From: Paenibacillus sp. FSL H3-0469
Lineage (GTDB): Bacteria > Bacillota > Bacilli > Paenibacillales > Paenibacillaceae
Assembly: GCF_038051945.1 (NCBI RefSeq)
Contig: NZ_CP150302.1
Span: 4,340,001 to 4,404,000 of the forward strand
Reading direction: 5' to 3'
DNA length: 64,000 bases
In this document: positions 8,946 through 16,904 of the stretch, in pieces
Layout of the letters: every line of letters begins with the position of its first letter
Numbering within the stretch: position 1 is the first letter of the stretch
Translations under genes and position numbers: made by a program
The notes under the pieces: model-generated
The model's input: the letters and a program-made list of their open reading frames with translations, nothing else
Database searches by the model: none
Told to the model about the DNA's origin: nothing

Positions 8946-9451
8946 TTTTTCATTCTCCTTTTGGATGACAATTTAGTTGCGGCGGTAAGACGCCACCGCC
9001 ATATCACTATCGTGCTTGCTATGAATCCGGACAACGGGAAGTCGATCCAGATGCGGTCGGCCCAGGCCAAGTGAATGCCCGGCATCATAATGTCTAGTAC
9101 ACCGGATGTCACCCATGCCGCGCATAGGCCACACAAGGACCCGGCTAATGCGAACCCTCCTACCACAACCAAGTGAGGTGCGCCTAGAACCCATCGCATA
9201 TCGCCCACTCGGCTGCGTAACAAAAGGCCCATCAGCAAGGCCATCAGGGCCGATGCACCGCCGATTGTGGTCAATGCCCCTATTTGAAGCCCCCTGTCAG
9301 CAGTGATCAGCCCCCCAATACTTGCCATGATGGCAGGAGCAGCATAGGCCATTACAACTTCACGCCATAATACCAAGGCCTTATTCCTGGAACCAACCGT
9401 CTTGATACCGTAAGCATCATCGGTCTGATTCGGGTATTTTATCTGGTTCAT
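8942..9451 (-). CDS. Four-helix membrane protein of unknown function, copy 1
   Basis: A 169-aa protein with about four hydrophobic helices (around residues 30-50, 56-75, 88-112 and 138-160) and a short basic tail. No family was recognised. A longer frame begins at 9481, but AAGGGAG just before ATG 9451 and the matching start of copy 2 support the shorter form. It lies between the MarR operator and the NmrA-like gene and overlaps the latter by four bases. Both copies keep this order, so the membrane protein and oxidoreductase probably act together. Confidence 0.8.
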   Translation of the reverse strand: MNQIKYPNQTDDAYGIKTVGSRNKALVLWREVVMAYAAPAIMASIGGLITADRGLQIGALTTIGGASALMALLMGLLLRSRVGDMRWVLGAPHLVVVGGFALAGSLCGLCAAWVTSGVLDIMMPGIHLAWADRIWIDFPLSGFIASTIVIWRWRLTAATKLSSKRRMKK

Positions 9452-9505
9452 TTCGTTGCTCCCTTCTTTCTTTGAGATCATTCAATTTCATGGCTTTCAG
9501 CGAAA

Positions 9506-9527
9506 TATAATTAGGTACCTAACTATA
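9506..9527. promoter_or_regulatory. MarR operator upstream of membrane/NmrA operon (copy 1)
   Basis: Perfect palindrome TTAGGTACCTAA (9511-9522) flanked by further dyad bases, lying between the marR stop and the membrane-protein start. Copy 2 keeps TTAGGTTCCTAA at 53205-53216. The related motif upstream of marR itself (10135-10152) supports one regulator binding both. Confidence 0.75.
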
Positions 9528-9580
9528 TGGGAGTAAAAATAGGCTAGCATTACTAGCCCATTCTACTCATTACTGATGTT

Positions 9581-10129
9581 TCATTGCGGTTTCGAGCCTG
9601 GTTCGTTCGTAAGTGCAGCGATGCCCTGTGTAACCCGGCCCAGCAAGTCGAGAAATACGCTGCGCTCATCGCTACTGAGTAAGCCCACCATGGCTTCCAG
9701 CCAGGCGAAATGCTCAGGAGCCATTTCACGTAGCTTCTTATCTCCTTCTTCCGTCAAAACAACCGATCTCTGACGGCCATCTTCTGAGCTTAATCGCCTG
9801 GATACCAGGCCATCACGTTCAAGAGTGTCGATCAGACCCGTCACTGTAGCACGTGTAACGCCTAAATGCTCCGCTAATTGCGAAGGCAACTCTTCTCCTT
9901 CGTTATCCTCAAGATCGGCCAATACACGATATCGGCCTGTGGATAAGCCGAATCTGGAGAAATGAACCTCGGAGGCATGCCCAAGCTGGGCCCCAGCTGC
10001 CATTAGCCTAGACGCGACAAGTATAGCTTGTGCGTCAATGTCGAGGTTATAGCGGTCAATCTGACGCTTGGATTGTACAAGGGAGGGAATAGCCTCCATG
10101 TCATTTAATTTATTATTCTTGTTGTTCAT
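9581..10129 (-). CDS. MarR-family transcriptional regulator, copy 1
   Basis: A 182-aa winged-helix regulator with the MarR core: helix-turn-helix LAEHLGVTRATVTGLIDTLE, then wing DGLVSRRLSSEDGRQRSVVLTEEG. A 30-40 residue N-terminal extension precedes the usual MarR length. Dyads upstream of its own gene and of the downstream membrane/NmrA pair suggest autorepression plus control of that pair. MarR proteins of this kind commonly respond to phenolic or oxidising compounds; the inducer here is unknown. A paralogue lies at 53275. Confidence 0.93.
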   Translation of the reverse strand: MNNKNNKLNDMEAIPSLVQSKRQIDRYNLDIDAQAILVASRLMAAGAQLGHASEVHFSRFGLSTGRYRVLADLEDNEGEELPSQLAEHLGVTRATVTGLIDTLERDGLVSRRLSSEDGRQRSVVLTEEGDKKLREMAPEHFAWLEAMVGLLSSDERSVFLDLLGRVTQGIAALTNEPGSKPQ

Positions 10130-10134
10130 ACATG

Positions 10135-10152
10135 TAGTATGGCACCTAACTA
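10135..10152. promoter_or_regulatory. MarR autoregulatory operator (copy 1)
   Basis: Imperfect dyad TAGTATGGCACCTAACTA six bases upstream of the marR start. It shares ACCTAACTA with the site at 9506-9527 and is kept at 53826-53843 in the second copy. Confidence 0.65.
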
Positions 10153-10181
10153 CTTTGGTGTCAACCTGCTATTTGCAGGAC

Positions 10182-10604
10182 TCAATCGTATATTACATTC
10201 TTCCCTTCTTCAGTTAGTTTTTTTAAAGACAGGAGCATATGATTGATTTCTTCATCGGAATGTCTTTCCCATGAACTTAATTCCGCTAATATCTTCAGAG
10301 GGGATTTAGACCGGTATGAACGTGTTGGGTTTCCGGGAAATCTTTTATCAGTCAAATTCGGATCATTCTCGAACTCACCTACGGGCTCCACAATATAAAT
10401 TCTCTCTTTTGAATTTGAGTTGGATTTTGCTAATTCAGCCCCCCATTTAGCAGCGTCTAACGTTGCCGTAAAATAGATATGATTCGATTTTTTATCCTGA
10501 TAATTGGATAAATACAAGGGTTCAAGCAAGTCTCCTATTTTCAATTCTGCTTTCGTCCCATGGAAGAACGGACCTGGATCTAAGATGTTTTTGTTGTCAT
10601 TCAT
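10182..10604 (-). CDS. arr: Rifampin ADP-ribosyltransferase
   Basis: A 140-aa enzyme that inactivates rifamycins by ADP-ribosylation with NAD+. The Arr landmarks are in order: FFHGTKAELKIGDLL (catalytic-site His), HIYFTATLDAAKWGAE (Tyr), YIVEPVGEFENDPNLTDKRF (Asp) and GNPTRSYRS. The length equals characterised Arr proteins. A longer frame begins at 10664, but AAAGGGG before ATG 10604 and the family N-terminus decide the start. It is a single gene on the minus strand upstream of the MarR module. No classic actinobacterial rifamycin-associated element was seen upstream. Confidence 0.93.
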   Translation of the reverse strand: MNDNKNILDPGPFFHGTKAELKIGDLLEPLYLSNYQDKKSNHIYFTATLDAAKWGAELAKSNSNSKERIYIVEPVGEFENDPNLTDKRFPGNPTRSYRSKSPLKILAELSSWERHSDEEINHMLLSLKKLTEEGKNVIYD

Positions 10605-10768
10605 ATAGGCACACCCCTTTAGGTTTTGACTTTCGTATAAGAGTATAAGGCTACAGGGGCGCAAATTGTAGTCTATAAAAAAATTCCAAATCCGGTTATA
10701 ATATAAGTAGAGAGTTATATATTTAGCACCGGAGCTTCAACCTTTTCGCTGTCTGTAACGGCAAATTG

Positions 10769-11627
10769 TCAGCTTGATTGGATATAAACGATATAGCGGA
10801 AATTTTCAATGGCCTTGATCATTCGGGAGGGAACTCTACCCAGGTGATTATAAAAACTGAACGGAAACTTAAAAACATGTCCAAAATCCCAGTCATGATG
10901 GGCATAATCCCTAGACCAATATTCATATTCAATCGGCAGCCATTCGGACCGTTCTGCGCGGGCGAAGTCCTCTTTTAAAATAGCTGACATGGCCGAGATC
11001 GAACAGAATATTCAACGCATGCGAGAAGGTCAGCATATGGCCTATTAAATCGTGATGAGCTTCCGCTCTATAAATGGTACGAAAAGAAGACAATTCAGTT
11101 AATATGAATGCTGACAGCTGCCCGGCATTCACAATATCGGGAAAATGATCGTTCTGATCAATCTCCAATCTCCTCACATCGGACACGGAATACCCGAGCC
11201 AAGATCTCCCGGGGATAGACTTGTCGAAAGAACGAATCAATGTGGAGATTCCCAGGATTTCATCCTTCGTCCCCCATCCCCCCAGCTCTTGAATGGCCAA
11301 CAAGCTTAGCGCCGCATAGATCACATTGTGTCCGACCCAATGCAGCTCATCGATCCCGGGCTCCAATGATTCCAGGATCATTTTTTCCGCGGCTCCAGGA
11401 TCTATTCCAACCACGGGAGGAGCTGCTCCTCGGGATGAATGTTTATCGAGCATCGTCCCGGATTGAGCCATTATTCTGTTAACGGTATCCTCAGACGTCG
11501 AGTTTTCTTTTACAAAAAAATGACCTGCAATCGCCGCCGCCCCAAAATGCGCTTCCCAAACATCACCCGTCACGCTTTTACATTGAGAAATAATCCATAG
11601 TCCGTCTTCAAGCATGCTTCTGGCCAT
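10769..11627 (-). pseudogene. Deletion pseudogene of the unknown 313-aa family (intact copy at 19397)
   Basis: Two frames (10929-11627 and 10769-10990) together match the intact paralogue at 19397-20338. About 98 bases present in the paralogue (roughly 19560-19660) are missing at about 10955-10970, and 98 is not a multiple of three, so the reading frame breaks after residue ~220. The start keeps a strong GGGGGG ribosome site and the N-terminal part has no stop, so a truncated 232-aa product is possible. The function of the family is unknown; see 19397. Confidence 0.85.
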
Positions 11628-11667
11628 TCTTTTCCCCCCAATGAACTTGTCGCATGTATGGTGAACC

Positions 11668-12003
11668 TCACCGGTTCTGTGCTCCCCACTCGCATAACTG
11701 CTCCAACACAGGCAGCAGCGTCTGTCCTTTCGTTGTCAGCGAATACTCCACTTTGGGCGGAATCTGCGGATACTCCACGCGCTTCACCAGCCCGTCGGCC
11801 TCCAATTCCTTAAGCTGCGCGCTGAGTACCTTGTACGTCACCGCTCCGAGCTGTCTCTGCATTTCATTGAATCGGATAGACGGATTGGCGGACAGCAGAT
11901 ACAGAATTGCCATCTTCCACTTCCCGCCGATTACGGACATCGTATAACCGAACGGAGTGTCTTGGATCACCGTTTCCTTGCCCTTCAGATCAGAAATGCC
12001 CAT
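11668..12003 (-). CDS. HxlR-family transcriptional regulator
   Basis: A winged-helix HxlR protein of about 111 aa: MSVIGGKWKMAILYLL, RFNEMQRQL, then QLKELEADGLVKR and a wing ending in EYSLTTKG. The conserved N-terminal redox Cys of many HxlR proteins is absent (the position reads DTPFGYT), so it is unlikely to be a simple thiol sensor. GTG at 12009 is possible, but ATG 12003 has the better distance from AAAGGA. Divergent from the RidA gene, with a clear dyad between them that probably mediates autoregulation. Confidence 0.92.
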   Translation of the reverse strand: MGISDLKGKETVIQDTPFGYTMSVIGGKWKMAILYLLSANPSIRFNEMQRQLGAVTYKVLSAQLKELEADGLVKRVEYPQIPPKVEYSLTTKGQTLLPVLEQLCEWGAQNR

Positions 12004-12009
12004 GTTCAC

Positions 12010-12053
12010 ACTATCCTTTCGGATAGTAGCCCACTTCTTTGTGCGTACTATCC
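12010..12053. promoter_or_regulatory. HxlR operator region and ridA promoter
   Basis: A perfect dyad ACTATCC-TTTC-GGATAGT (12010-12027) lies directly before the hxlR start, and a further half-site ACTATCC is at 12047-12053. A TATAAT -10 box for the RidA gene is at 12072-12077. A third palindrome, TTACTTTAAAGTAA, is at 12082-12095 next to the ridA ribosome site. Confidence 0.75.
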
Positions 12054-12107
12054 CTTTATTTTTGCTCAGTCTATAATAGCCTTACTTTAAAGTAAAGGGG
12101 TTAAGAC

Positions 12108-12488
12108 ATGACGACCATTCGCACGTACAACCATAATCTCTGGGATCACGGGATTTCGCAGGGGTACCTTGTTGACAACACGCTCTATATCTCGGGACAG
12201 TTCTCCCATGATGCGGAGGGCAACTTCGTCGGAGCAGGCGATATTCAGGCACAGATGACGCAGACGCTGGAGAATTTGGATACCGTGTTAGAAGAGTTCG
12301 GAGCAACAAAGGATAATCTGGCTTACGTGGAGCTGTATCTGACGAATGCGCAGGAGCATGGGGAAACTGCGATCGGACTTTTCAAAAAGTATGTCGGAGC
12401 GCACCGGCCGGCGGGGAGCATGATCGGGGTGACTTACCTGGCATTTCCGGAACAGTGGGTAGAGGTTCGGGCTGTGGCGCATATATGA
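12108..12488 (+). CDS. RidA/YjgF-family deaminase
   Basis: A 126-aa member of the RidA family, whose canonical members hydrolyse reactive enamine/imine intermediates. It shows the trimer-forming fold signatures YISGQFSHDAEGNFVGAGDIQAQ, an N-L-x-x-V-L segment and Y-V-E-L-Y-L. The usual substrate-binding Arg near the C-terminus reads PEQWVEVRAVAHI, so a subfamily different from archetypal RidA is likely. The ribosome site is the GGGG run at 12097-12100. It is probably controlled by the divergent HxlR regulator. Confidence 0.88.
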   Translation: MTTIRTYNHNLWDHGISQGYLVDNTLYISGQFSHDAEGNFVGAGDIQAQMTQTLENLDTVLEEFGATKDNLAYVELYLTNAQEHGETAIGLFKKYVGAHRPAGSMIGVTYLAFPEQWVEVRAVAHI

Positions 12489-12590
12489 GCCACAGCGGAA
12501 AAACAATTTCAAATATCGCTAGCATGGACAAGAGTCGTGGAATCATTCTCAATGTGTAATACTCAGCAAATTAGCGTTATTTATAATAAG

Positions 12591-12627
12591 GTTCAAAGCC
12601 ACCCCTGACAATGGAGTGGCTTTGAAC
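12591..12627. terminator. Hairpin between ridA and Nudix gene
   Basis: Arms GTTCAAAGCCAC and GTGGCTTTGAAC enclose a short loop. No strong T-run follows on either strand, though the minus side is AT-rich. It lies between convergent genes and probably terminates both. Confidence 0.6.
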
Positions 12628-12640
12628 TATGAGATGGGCT

Positions 12641-13129
12641 TCATACCCCTCTTTGTAGCTTGACGCTACATTCGGACGTTGTTGTGGTGACGTACTCTAT
12701 AAAATTCACAGAGCCGTTAAAGTTCAAATAAGCTTCATATCGCAAGCGGATTGCGGGTAGGGTAATGAAATCCAGAACTTTCTCCTTTGCCACCCATCTG
12801 CAGTCACTAGTCTCATCAGAAGTGGCTAACTCTCCACCCACAACTTTGCACACAAAATCAAACATTACCTTCGTTGGAACATCGGTTACACCATCATACC
12901 ACTTATGGATCGCTGTATTTGAAATGACATTGATTAAATGGCAGACAGTGGCGTCTATTCCGCTTTCCTCTTTGATTTCACGTATCACGCCATCAATTAA
13001 GTTTTCTCCAACTTCTGTTATCCCACCAGGATACACCCAACCATCGTCATGGGCCTTTACCAATAAGATATTTCCATTCCCGTCTTCTACAATTCCACCT
13101 GCCGACACAATATGCGTTGGAAATGCCAT
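12641..13129 (-). CDS. Nudix hydrolase
   Basis: A 162-aa Nudix protein with the box GGITEVGENLIDGVIREIKE followed by ESGI, matching Gx5Ex7REUxEExGU. It probably hydrolyses a nucleoside diphosphate derivative such as an oxidised nucleotide or NDP-sugar; the substrate cannot be told. An upstream in-frame ATG at 13198 exists, but GGAGGG six bases before ATG 13129 favours the shorter form beginning MAFPTHIVSAGGIV. Confidence 0.9.
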   Translation of the reverse strand: MAFPTHIVSAGGIVEDGNGNILLVKAHDDGWVYPGGITEVGENLIDGVIREIKEESGIDATVCHLINVISNTAIHKWYDGVTDVPTKVMFDFVCKVVGGELATSDETSDCRWVAKEKVLDFITLPAIRLRYEAYLNFNGSVNFIEYVTTTTSECSVKLQRGV

Positions 13130-13297
13130 TTTATACCCTCCATCTATTCCGAATAAATTTCGTTTTTTCATTCCAATTTCAAGAAAATCACGGGACACCT
13201 TACTCTGTATTACCCCAATAAGAATATTTGTTATTTTGTGGAGGATTTAAGGTAGCTTAATTTTCACTTTACACCGCTGTCTTTAGGTGGTAGTATC

Positions 13298-13325
13298 ATT
13301 TCTATAATTCCATAAATATAGAAAT
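13298..13325. promoter_or_regulatory. ArsR operator upstream of arsR-type gene
   Basis: Inverted repeat ATTTCTATA...TATAGAAAT with a 10-base centre, just upstream of the ArsR-family gene. The same half-site recurs at 13647-13670 before the oxidoreductase gene. Confidence 0.75.
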
Positions 13326-13346
13326 GATGGCGGGAAGGAGAATTTA

Positions 13347-13628
13347 ATGGCTGATGTCGATCACGATCTGATGCAAGCGGTCAAAGTATACAAGGCTCTA
13401 GGTGAGCCTACACGGCTAAAAATTGCCTTAATGCTAATTAAGCAAGAGAATCAATGCGTTACTGCGATCAGTGAACAGCTTGGACATGTCGCCGGTTCAA
13501 CGTTATCCCATCATCTCAAGCAACTGACGGAATCGGGTCTAATCCAGGCGCAAAAGAACGGTTCGTTTATTCACTACAGCGTCGATCAAGAAGTGGCAAT
13601 GAAGTTTGCGCCATATTTACTGGCGTAA
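13347..13628 (+). CDS. ArsR-family transcriptional regulator
   Basis: A 93-aa winged-helix repressor: VYKALGEPTRLKIALML, then HTH ISEQLGHVAGSTLSHHLKQL and wing LIQAQKNGSFIHYSV. The ELCVCDL metal-binding site of arsenic/cadmium sensors is replaced by ENQCVTAISEQ with a single Cys, so it is probably not a classical metal sensor. Matching dyads lie before this gene and before the next, so it likely represses itself and the flavin oxidoreductase/MFS pair. Confidence 0.92.
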   Translation: MADVDHDLMQAVKVYKALGEPTRLKIALMLIKQENQCVTAISEQLGHVAGSTLSHHLKQLTESGLIQAQKNGSFIHYSVDQEVAMKFAPYLLA

Positions 13629-13646
13629 ATTTTTTTTAAACAACAT

Positions 13647-13670
13647 TTCTATATTTTTAGAAATATAGAA
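13647..13670. promoter_or_regulatory. ArsR operator before oxidoreductase gene
   Basis: Perfect dyad with arms TTCTATATTT and AAATATAGAA around TTAG, between the regulator stop and the next start. It shares TTCTATA/TATAGAA with 13298-13325. It could also act as a weak hairpin in RNA. Confidence 0.75.
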
Positions 13671-13692
13671 TAACATGAAGGAGGAAATCATT

Positions 13693-14760
13693 TTGGAAAA
13701 ACGCTTGCCATTTGAACTGGGAATCTCTACATTTCTTCACACTAACCCCAAAGGAGGAGGCGTGCCGCCAAGCGAAAGACTGCGCCAAGCGATGGAAGAA
13801 ATTCAGTTGGCTGATCAGGTCGGTCTTGATGTCTATGCGATCGGTGAACATCATCGTATGGACTACACAAGCTCATCGCCAGCCATTATTTTAGCTTCGG
13901 CTGCAGCTACTACAACCCATATTCGGCTGTCCAGTGCCGTTACGGTATTGTCTTCGTCGGACCCGGTCCGTGTGTATCAGGATTTCGCCACCCTGGATAA
14001 CTTAACAAACGGGCGGGCGGAGATCATGGCCGGACGTGGTTCTTTTGCCGAATCTTTTCCGCTCTTCGGGTATAACCTGCAACATTATGAAGAATTATTC
14101 GAGGAGAAATTGGAGCTTTTACTCAAAATACGATCCTCAGAGCGCGTAACCTGGAGCGGCAAGCACCGTGCACCGCTGCATGACAGGGGCGTATACCCGC
14201 GTGCGCAACAATTCCCGCTCCCTGTGTGGATTGCTACTGGCGGCAGTCCAGAGTCGGCCATTCGTGCCGGTCAGCTTGGTCTTCCTGTCATTTTCTCCAT
14301 TATTGGCGGTATGCCGGAGCGTTTCGCCCCTTTAGTGCAGTTATATCTTGAAGCAGCCGAGCAAGCAGGGCATGATCCTAATCAATTGCAAATTGCCTGT
14401 CATTCGCATGGTTTTATTGACAACTCGCTTGCAGCTGCCAAAGAAAAGTATTATCCCATTATGGCCGGGCAAATGAATCAGATTGGAAGGGAACGCGGTT
14501 GGGCGGATTATACACGAAGTGTATTTGAGCAAGCCGTGAGCCCCCGCGGCGCTCTGTATGTTGGAGATTCAGAAGTTGTAGCAGAGAAGATCGTACGTGT
14601 AGCCAAACAACTGAGCTTAACTCGTTTTCTATTGTACGTTGACTTTAGTACGCTTCCGCATCGTGATTTGCTGAGAACGATCGAACGATTTGGTACAGAG
14701 GTGGCCCCTCTTGTCCGCAAGGAGCTAGCTAGAGAATCTGAAAGGGGAACAATCAAATGA
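13693..14760 (+). CDS. Luciferase-like flavin-dependent oxidoreductase
   Basis: A 355-aa bacterial-luciferase-fold (LLM class) enzyme using FMN. Landmarks are LADQVGLDVYAIGEHHRMDYTSSSP and IRLSSAVTVLSSSDPVRVYQDFATLDNLTNGRAEI near the N-terminus, then WIATGGSPESA. ATG 13675 is in frame, but AAGGAGG at 13678-13684 lies downstream of it and eight bases before TTG 13693, which is therefore the likely start. Its stop overlaps the MFS start (ATGA). Probable role: oxidation or detoxification of a small organic compound exported or imported by the partner MFS protein. Confidence 0.9.
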   Translation: MEKRLPFELGISTFLHTNPKGGGVPPSERLRQAMEEIQLADQVGLDVYAIGEHHRMDYTSSSPAIILASAAATTTHIRLSSAVTVLSSSDPVRVYQDFATLDNLTNGRAEIMAGRGSFAESFPLFGYNLQHYEELFEEKLELLLKIRSSERVTWSGKHRAPLHDRGVYPRAQQFPLPVWIATGGSPESAIRAGQLGLPVIFSIIGGMPERFAPLVQLYLEAAEQAGHDPNQLQIACHSHGFIDNSLAAAKEKYYPIMAGQMNQIGRERGWADYTRSVFEQAVSPRGALYVGDSEVVAEKIVRVAKQLSLTRFLLYVDFSTLPHRDLLRTIERFGTEVAPLVRKELARESERGTIK

Positions 14761-15944
14761 TTAAATCGTGGAAGGTGTATATTTTAGCGATTATAAGTTT
14801 TTTAGTGGGAACCTCGGAATTTGTAATAGCGGGGATATTGGATCTGGTGTCCAAAGATGTAGGCGTAACTATTGCTGCGGCCGGCCAACTCATTTCGGTC
14901 TACTCCATATCTTACGCAGTAGGGACTCCGATTCTCATTGCGGCTACCTCCAAACTAAGCCGGAGAACACTTATGCTGACTGCTTTGGTGCTATTTTTTA
15001 TAGGGAATCTAATTACGGTGGTCTCGACAGGCTATCCGATGCTTGTTGGCGCGAGAGTAATCTTAGCTCTTAGTACAGGTGTCTTTACCGTGGTTGCCCT
15101 AACGGTTTCTGCTCAAATTGCCGGTCCTGGAAAACAAGGCACCGCCATAGCAACGATCATGATGGGATTTAATCTATCGCTTATTTTAGGTGTTCCTCTG
15201 GGAAGAGTCATCGCCAGCACCTACGACTGGAAAATAATCTTTTATGGAATCGGCCTTCTTAGTCTTATCGCAATGCTGGTCATCTTAATGGCCTTGCCGA
15301 AGTCGCAGGGAGAAGCCAATGTGCCTCTTAAAGAACAACTCGCCCTGTTGAAAAGACCGCAGCTATTGCTAACCTTGTCGATTAGCTTCTTTTGGATGGT
15401 CGGTTATACGATCATTTACACGTTCATCACACCATTTCTGATAGACATTACGGGTATGAGCAATGGGATGGTGAGCATCGCGCTATTTTCATTCGGCATA
15501 GCAAGTTTGCTGGGCGCCCAGGCTGGTGGGTATGGTGCGGATAAATTAGGTATCCCGCGTACGCTGAATGGAAGCTTGATGATCCACGCAGGTATTCTGG
15601 TACTCATGACCCTCTTTGCCCATACCTCTATCGCTGTCTTTCCGCTATTGCTGTTATGGTCGTTTTTTGCTTGGTCTACGGGTCCCATTCAACAAGTCTA
15701 TATGATAAGCCTGGCACCGAGCGCAGCCGGCATTCTTCTGAGCTTGAATACCTCCTTCATCCAGTTGGGGATTGCTGCCGGAGCTGCCATTGGCGGTCTT
15801 GTGGTGGAGAGCTTCTCCTTACAGTCCATCGGCGTGGCAGGCGCCATTGGTGTTGCCATCGCACTCCTTCCGGCTACATTATCGTTCTCCATGCGGAGTC
15901 AGTCTGCGAATGGTGTACAATCCGATACAAGCCTGCTTAAATGA
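14757..15944 (+). CDS. MFS transporter (DHA1/AraJ-type efflux)
   Basis: A 395-aa, twelve-helix major facilitator. Helix 1 contains FLVGTSEFVIAGILD and the loop after helix 2 reads SKLSRRTLML, as in AraJ/YdhP/PbuE-type DHA1 members that export sugars, purines or drugs. It overlaps the oxidoreductase gene by four bases, so translation is coupled. Repression by the upstream ArsR-type protein is inferred from the two dyads. A terminator follows at 15959. Confidence 0.92.
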   Translation: MIKSWKVYILAIISFLVGTSEFVIAGILDLVSKDVGVTIAAAGQLISVYSISYAVGTPILIAATSKLSRRTLMLTALVLFFIGNLITVVSTGYPMLVGARVILALSTGVFTVVALTVSAQIAGPGKQGTAIATIMMGFNLSLILGVPLGRVIASTYDWKIIFYGIGLLSLIAMLVILMALPKSQGEANVPLKEQLALLKRPQLLLTLSISFFWMVGYTIIYTFITPFLIDITGMSNGMVSIALFSFGIASLLGAQAGGYGADKLGIPRTLNGSLMIHAGILVLMTLFAHTSIAVFPLLLLWSFFAWSTGPIQQVYMISLAPSAAGILLSLNTSFIQLGIAAGAAIGGLVVESFSLQSIGVAGAIGVAIALLPATLSFSMRSQSANGVQSDTSLLK

Positions 15945-15958
15945 GGAATTAAGAACGG

Positions 15959-15995
15959 AGAGTCAGTCCTGTAACGGGTCTGACTCTTCGCTTTA
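15959..15995 (+). terminator. Terminator after MFS gene
   Basis: Arms AGAGTCAG (15959-15966) and CTGACTCT (15980-15987) with a following TCGCTTT tract. Confidence 0.7.
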
Positions 15996-16025
15996 TCACT
16001 AATATCATCGACCGCAGCTTTAGGA

Positions 16026-16844
16026 TCAGCTCCGGCCTCCGTCTTCTAACATATCAAGCAGCAGGCCGGCAAGCGGAGCCGGGAATTGCACGCTTTGCGC
16101 CGCCGACAGGAAGAGGCCGATATCCTTCTGCGGAATTTTACTCTGGGATATGGATGTTGATTTCTCTGCTATCATTTTGCCGTAGCTTTGATAGATTGGG
16201 GCGGTAAACAGTGTACTGGTAAGCATATTGACCGCCGCTACGGGATCGACCCCACCGCGCTCAGCCATTCCCAGTGCTTCTTCCAGTGAGCGTGCAGCAG
16301 AGACGATAAGGAAATTACCCATCAGTTTGACGAGTACAGCCGAACCCGCCTCCTCGCCAAAGTCATAAATCCCCTTAGCTCCCATCGCCTCCAGGACCGG
16401 CCGGACCCGCTCCTTCGCTTCCTGCGGGCCCGCTATTGGAATCCATAATTGCCTAGCAGCGGCTGCCTCCGGCCGTCCAAAGACCGGCGCCTCAACATAG
16501 ACGGAACCGTACCGTGCGTGCAGATCCGCCAGCTTCCTGCCCGTATCCGGCGACACCGTACTCATGGATACATGAACACCGCCTAGCCCCACACGTTCCA
16601 GGAACTCTTCGCTATTGACGATGGCTTCCAATGCTTCATCGTCCCATACCAAGGTGACGACGATCCCGCCGGTTGTCACAGCGTCAGCAGGGCGGACTGC
16701 CTGCAGCGCCCCTTGGGCCACGAGAGGCTCCGCTTTGTCCGGGGTGCGGTTGTATACGGTCAATGCATATCCTGCTTGCAGCAAATTGGCAGCGATGGGC
16801 AGACCAAGCAGGCCAAGTCCAATAAATCCAATGTTCTCGCTCAT
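16026..16844 (-). CDS. NAD(P)-dependent beta-hydroxyacid dehydrogenase
   Basis: A 272-aa 3-hydroxyisobutyrate dehydrogenase/GLYR-type enzyme. Rossmann motif GFIGLGLLGLPIAANLL is at the N-terminus; the substrate loop is VSMSTVSPDTGRKLADLH, and the catalytic Lys region reads LVKLMGNFL. GGAGG precedes ATG 16844; the frame opens at 16874 but that start lacks a ribosome site. It is preceded by a MerR-type promoter and lies downstream of the MerR gene. Likely reduces a short-chain aldehyde/semialdehyde such as succinate semialdehyde or glyoxylate. Confidence 0.9.
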   Translation of the reverse strand: MSENIGFIGLGLLGLPIAANLLQAGYALTVYNRTPDKAEPLVAQGALQAVRPADAVTTGGIVVTLVWDDEALEAIVNSEEFLERVGLGGVHVSMSTVSPDTGRKLADLHARYGSVYVEAPVFGRPEAAAARQLWIPIAGPQEAKERVRPVLEAMGAKGIYDFGEEAGSAVLVKLMGNFLIVSAARSLEEALGMAERGGVDPVAAVNMLTSTLFTAPIYQSYGKMIAEKSTSISQSKIPQKDIGLFLSAAQSVQFPAPLAGLLLDMLEDGGRS

Positions 16845-16865
16845 AAATTCAACCTCCACAAGAGT

Positions 16866-16896
16866 ATTAAACATGACGTTAACGTCATGTTTTGAA
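16866..16896 (-). promoter_or_regulatory. MerR-type promoter with palindromic operator in a 19-bp spacer
   Basis: On the minus strand: -35 TTCAAA (16891-16896), exactly 19 bases of spacer holding the perfect palindrome CATGACGTTAACGTCATG (16872-16889), and -10 TTTAAT (16866-16871). The over-long spacer is the hallmark of promoters activated by MerR proteins through DNA distortion. Confidence 0.85.
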
Positions 16897-16904
16897 CAAA
16901 AAAA

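Larger units (their letters stand above)
7927..10165. repeat. Segmental duplication, copy 1
   Basis: Homologous along its whole length to 51648-53856: shared 3' flank of the upstream gene (AAGAAG-AAGCGAATAGCAG), terminator, NmrA-like gene, 4-TM protein gene, operator, MarR gene and the 5' operator, ending at GTGTCAAC. Synonymous and some amino-acid changes are scattered throughout, so this is an old or imported duplication, not a recent one. No insertion sequence or direct target repeat was found at the borders. Confidence 0.9.

Noticed and set aside
10605..10700. Rifamycin-associated element before arr
   Set aside because: The actinobacterial inverted repeat was not found; only generic AT-rich promoter-like sequence is present.
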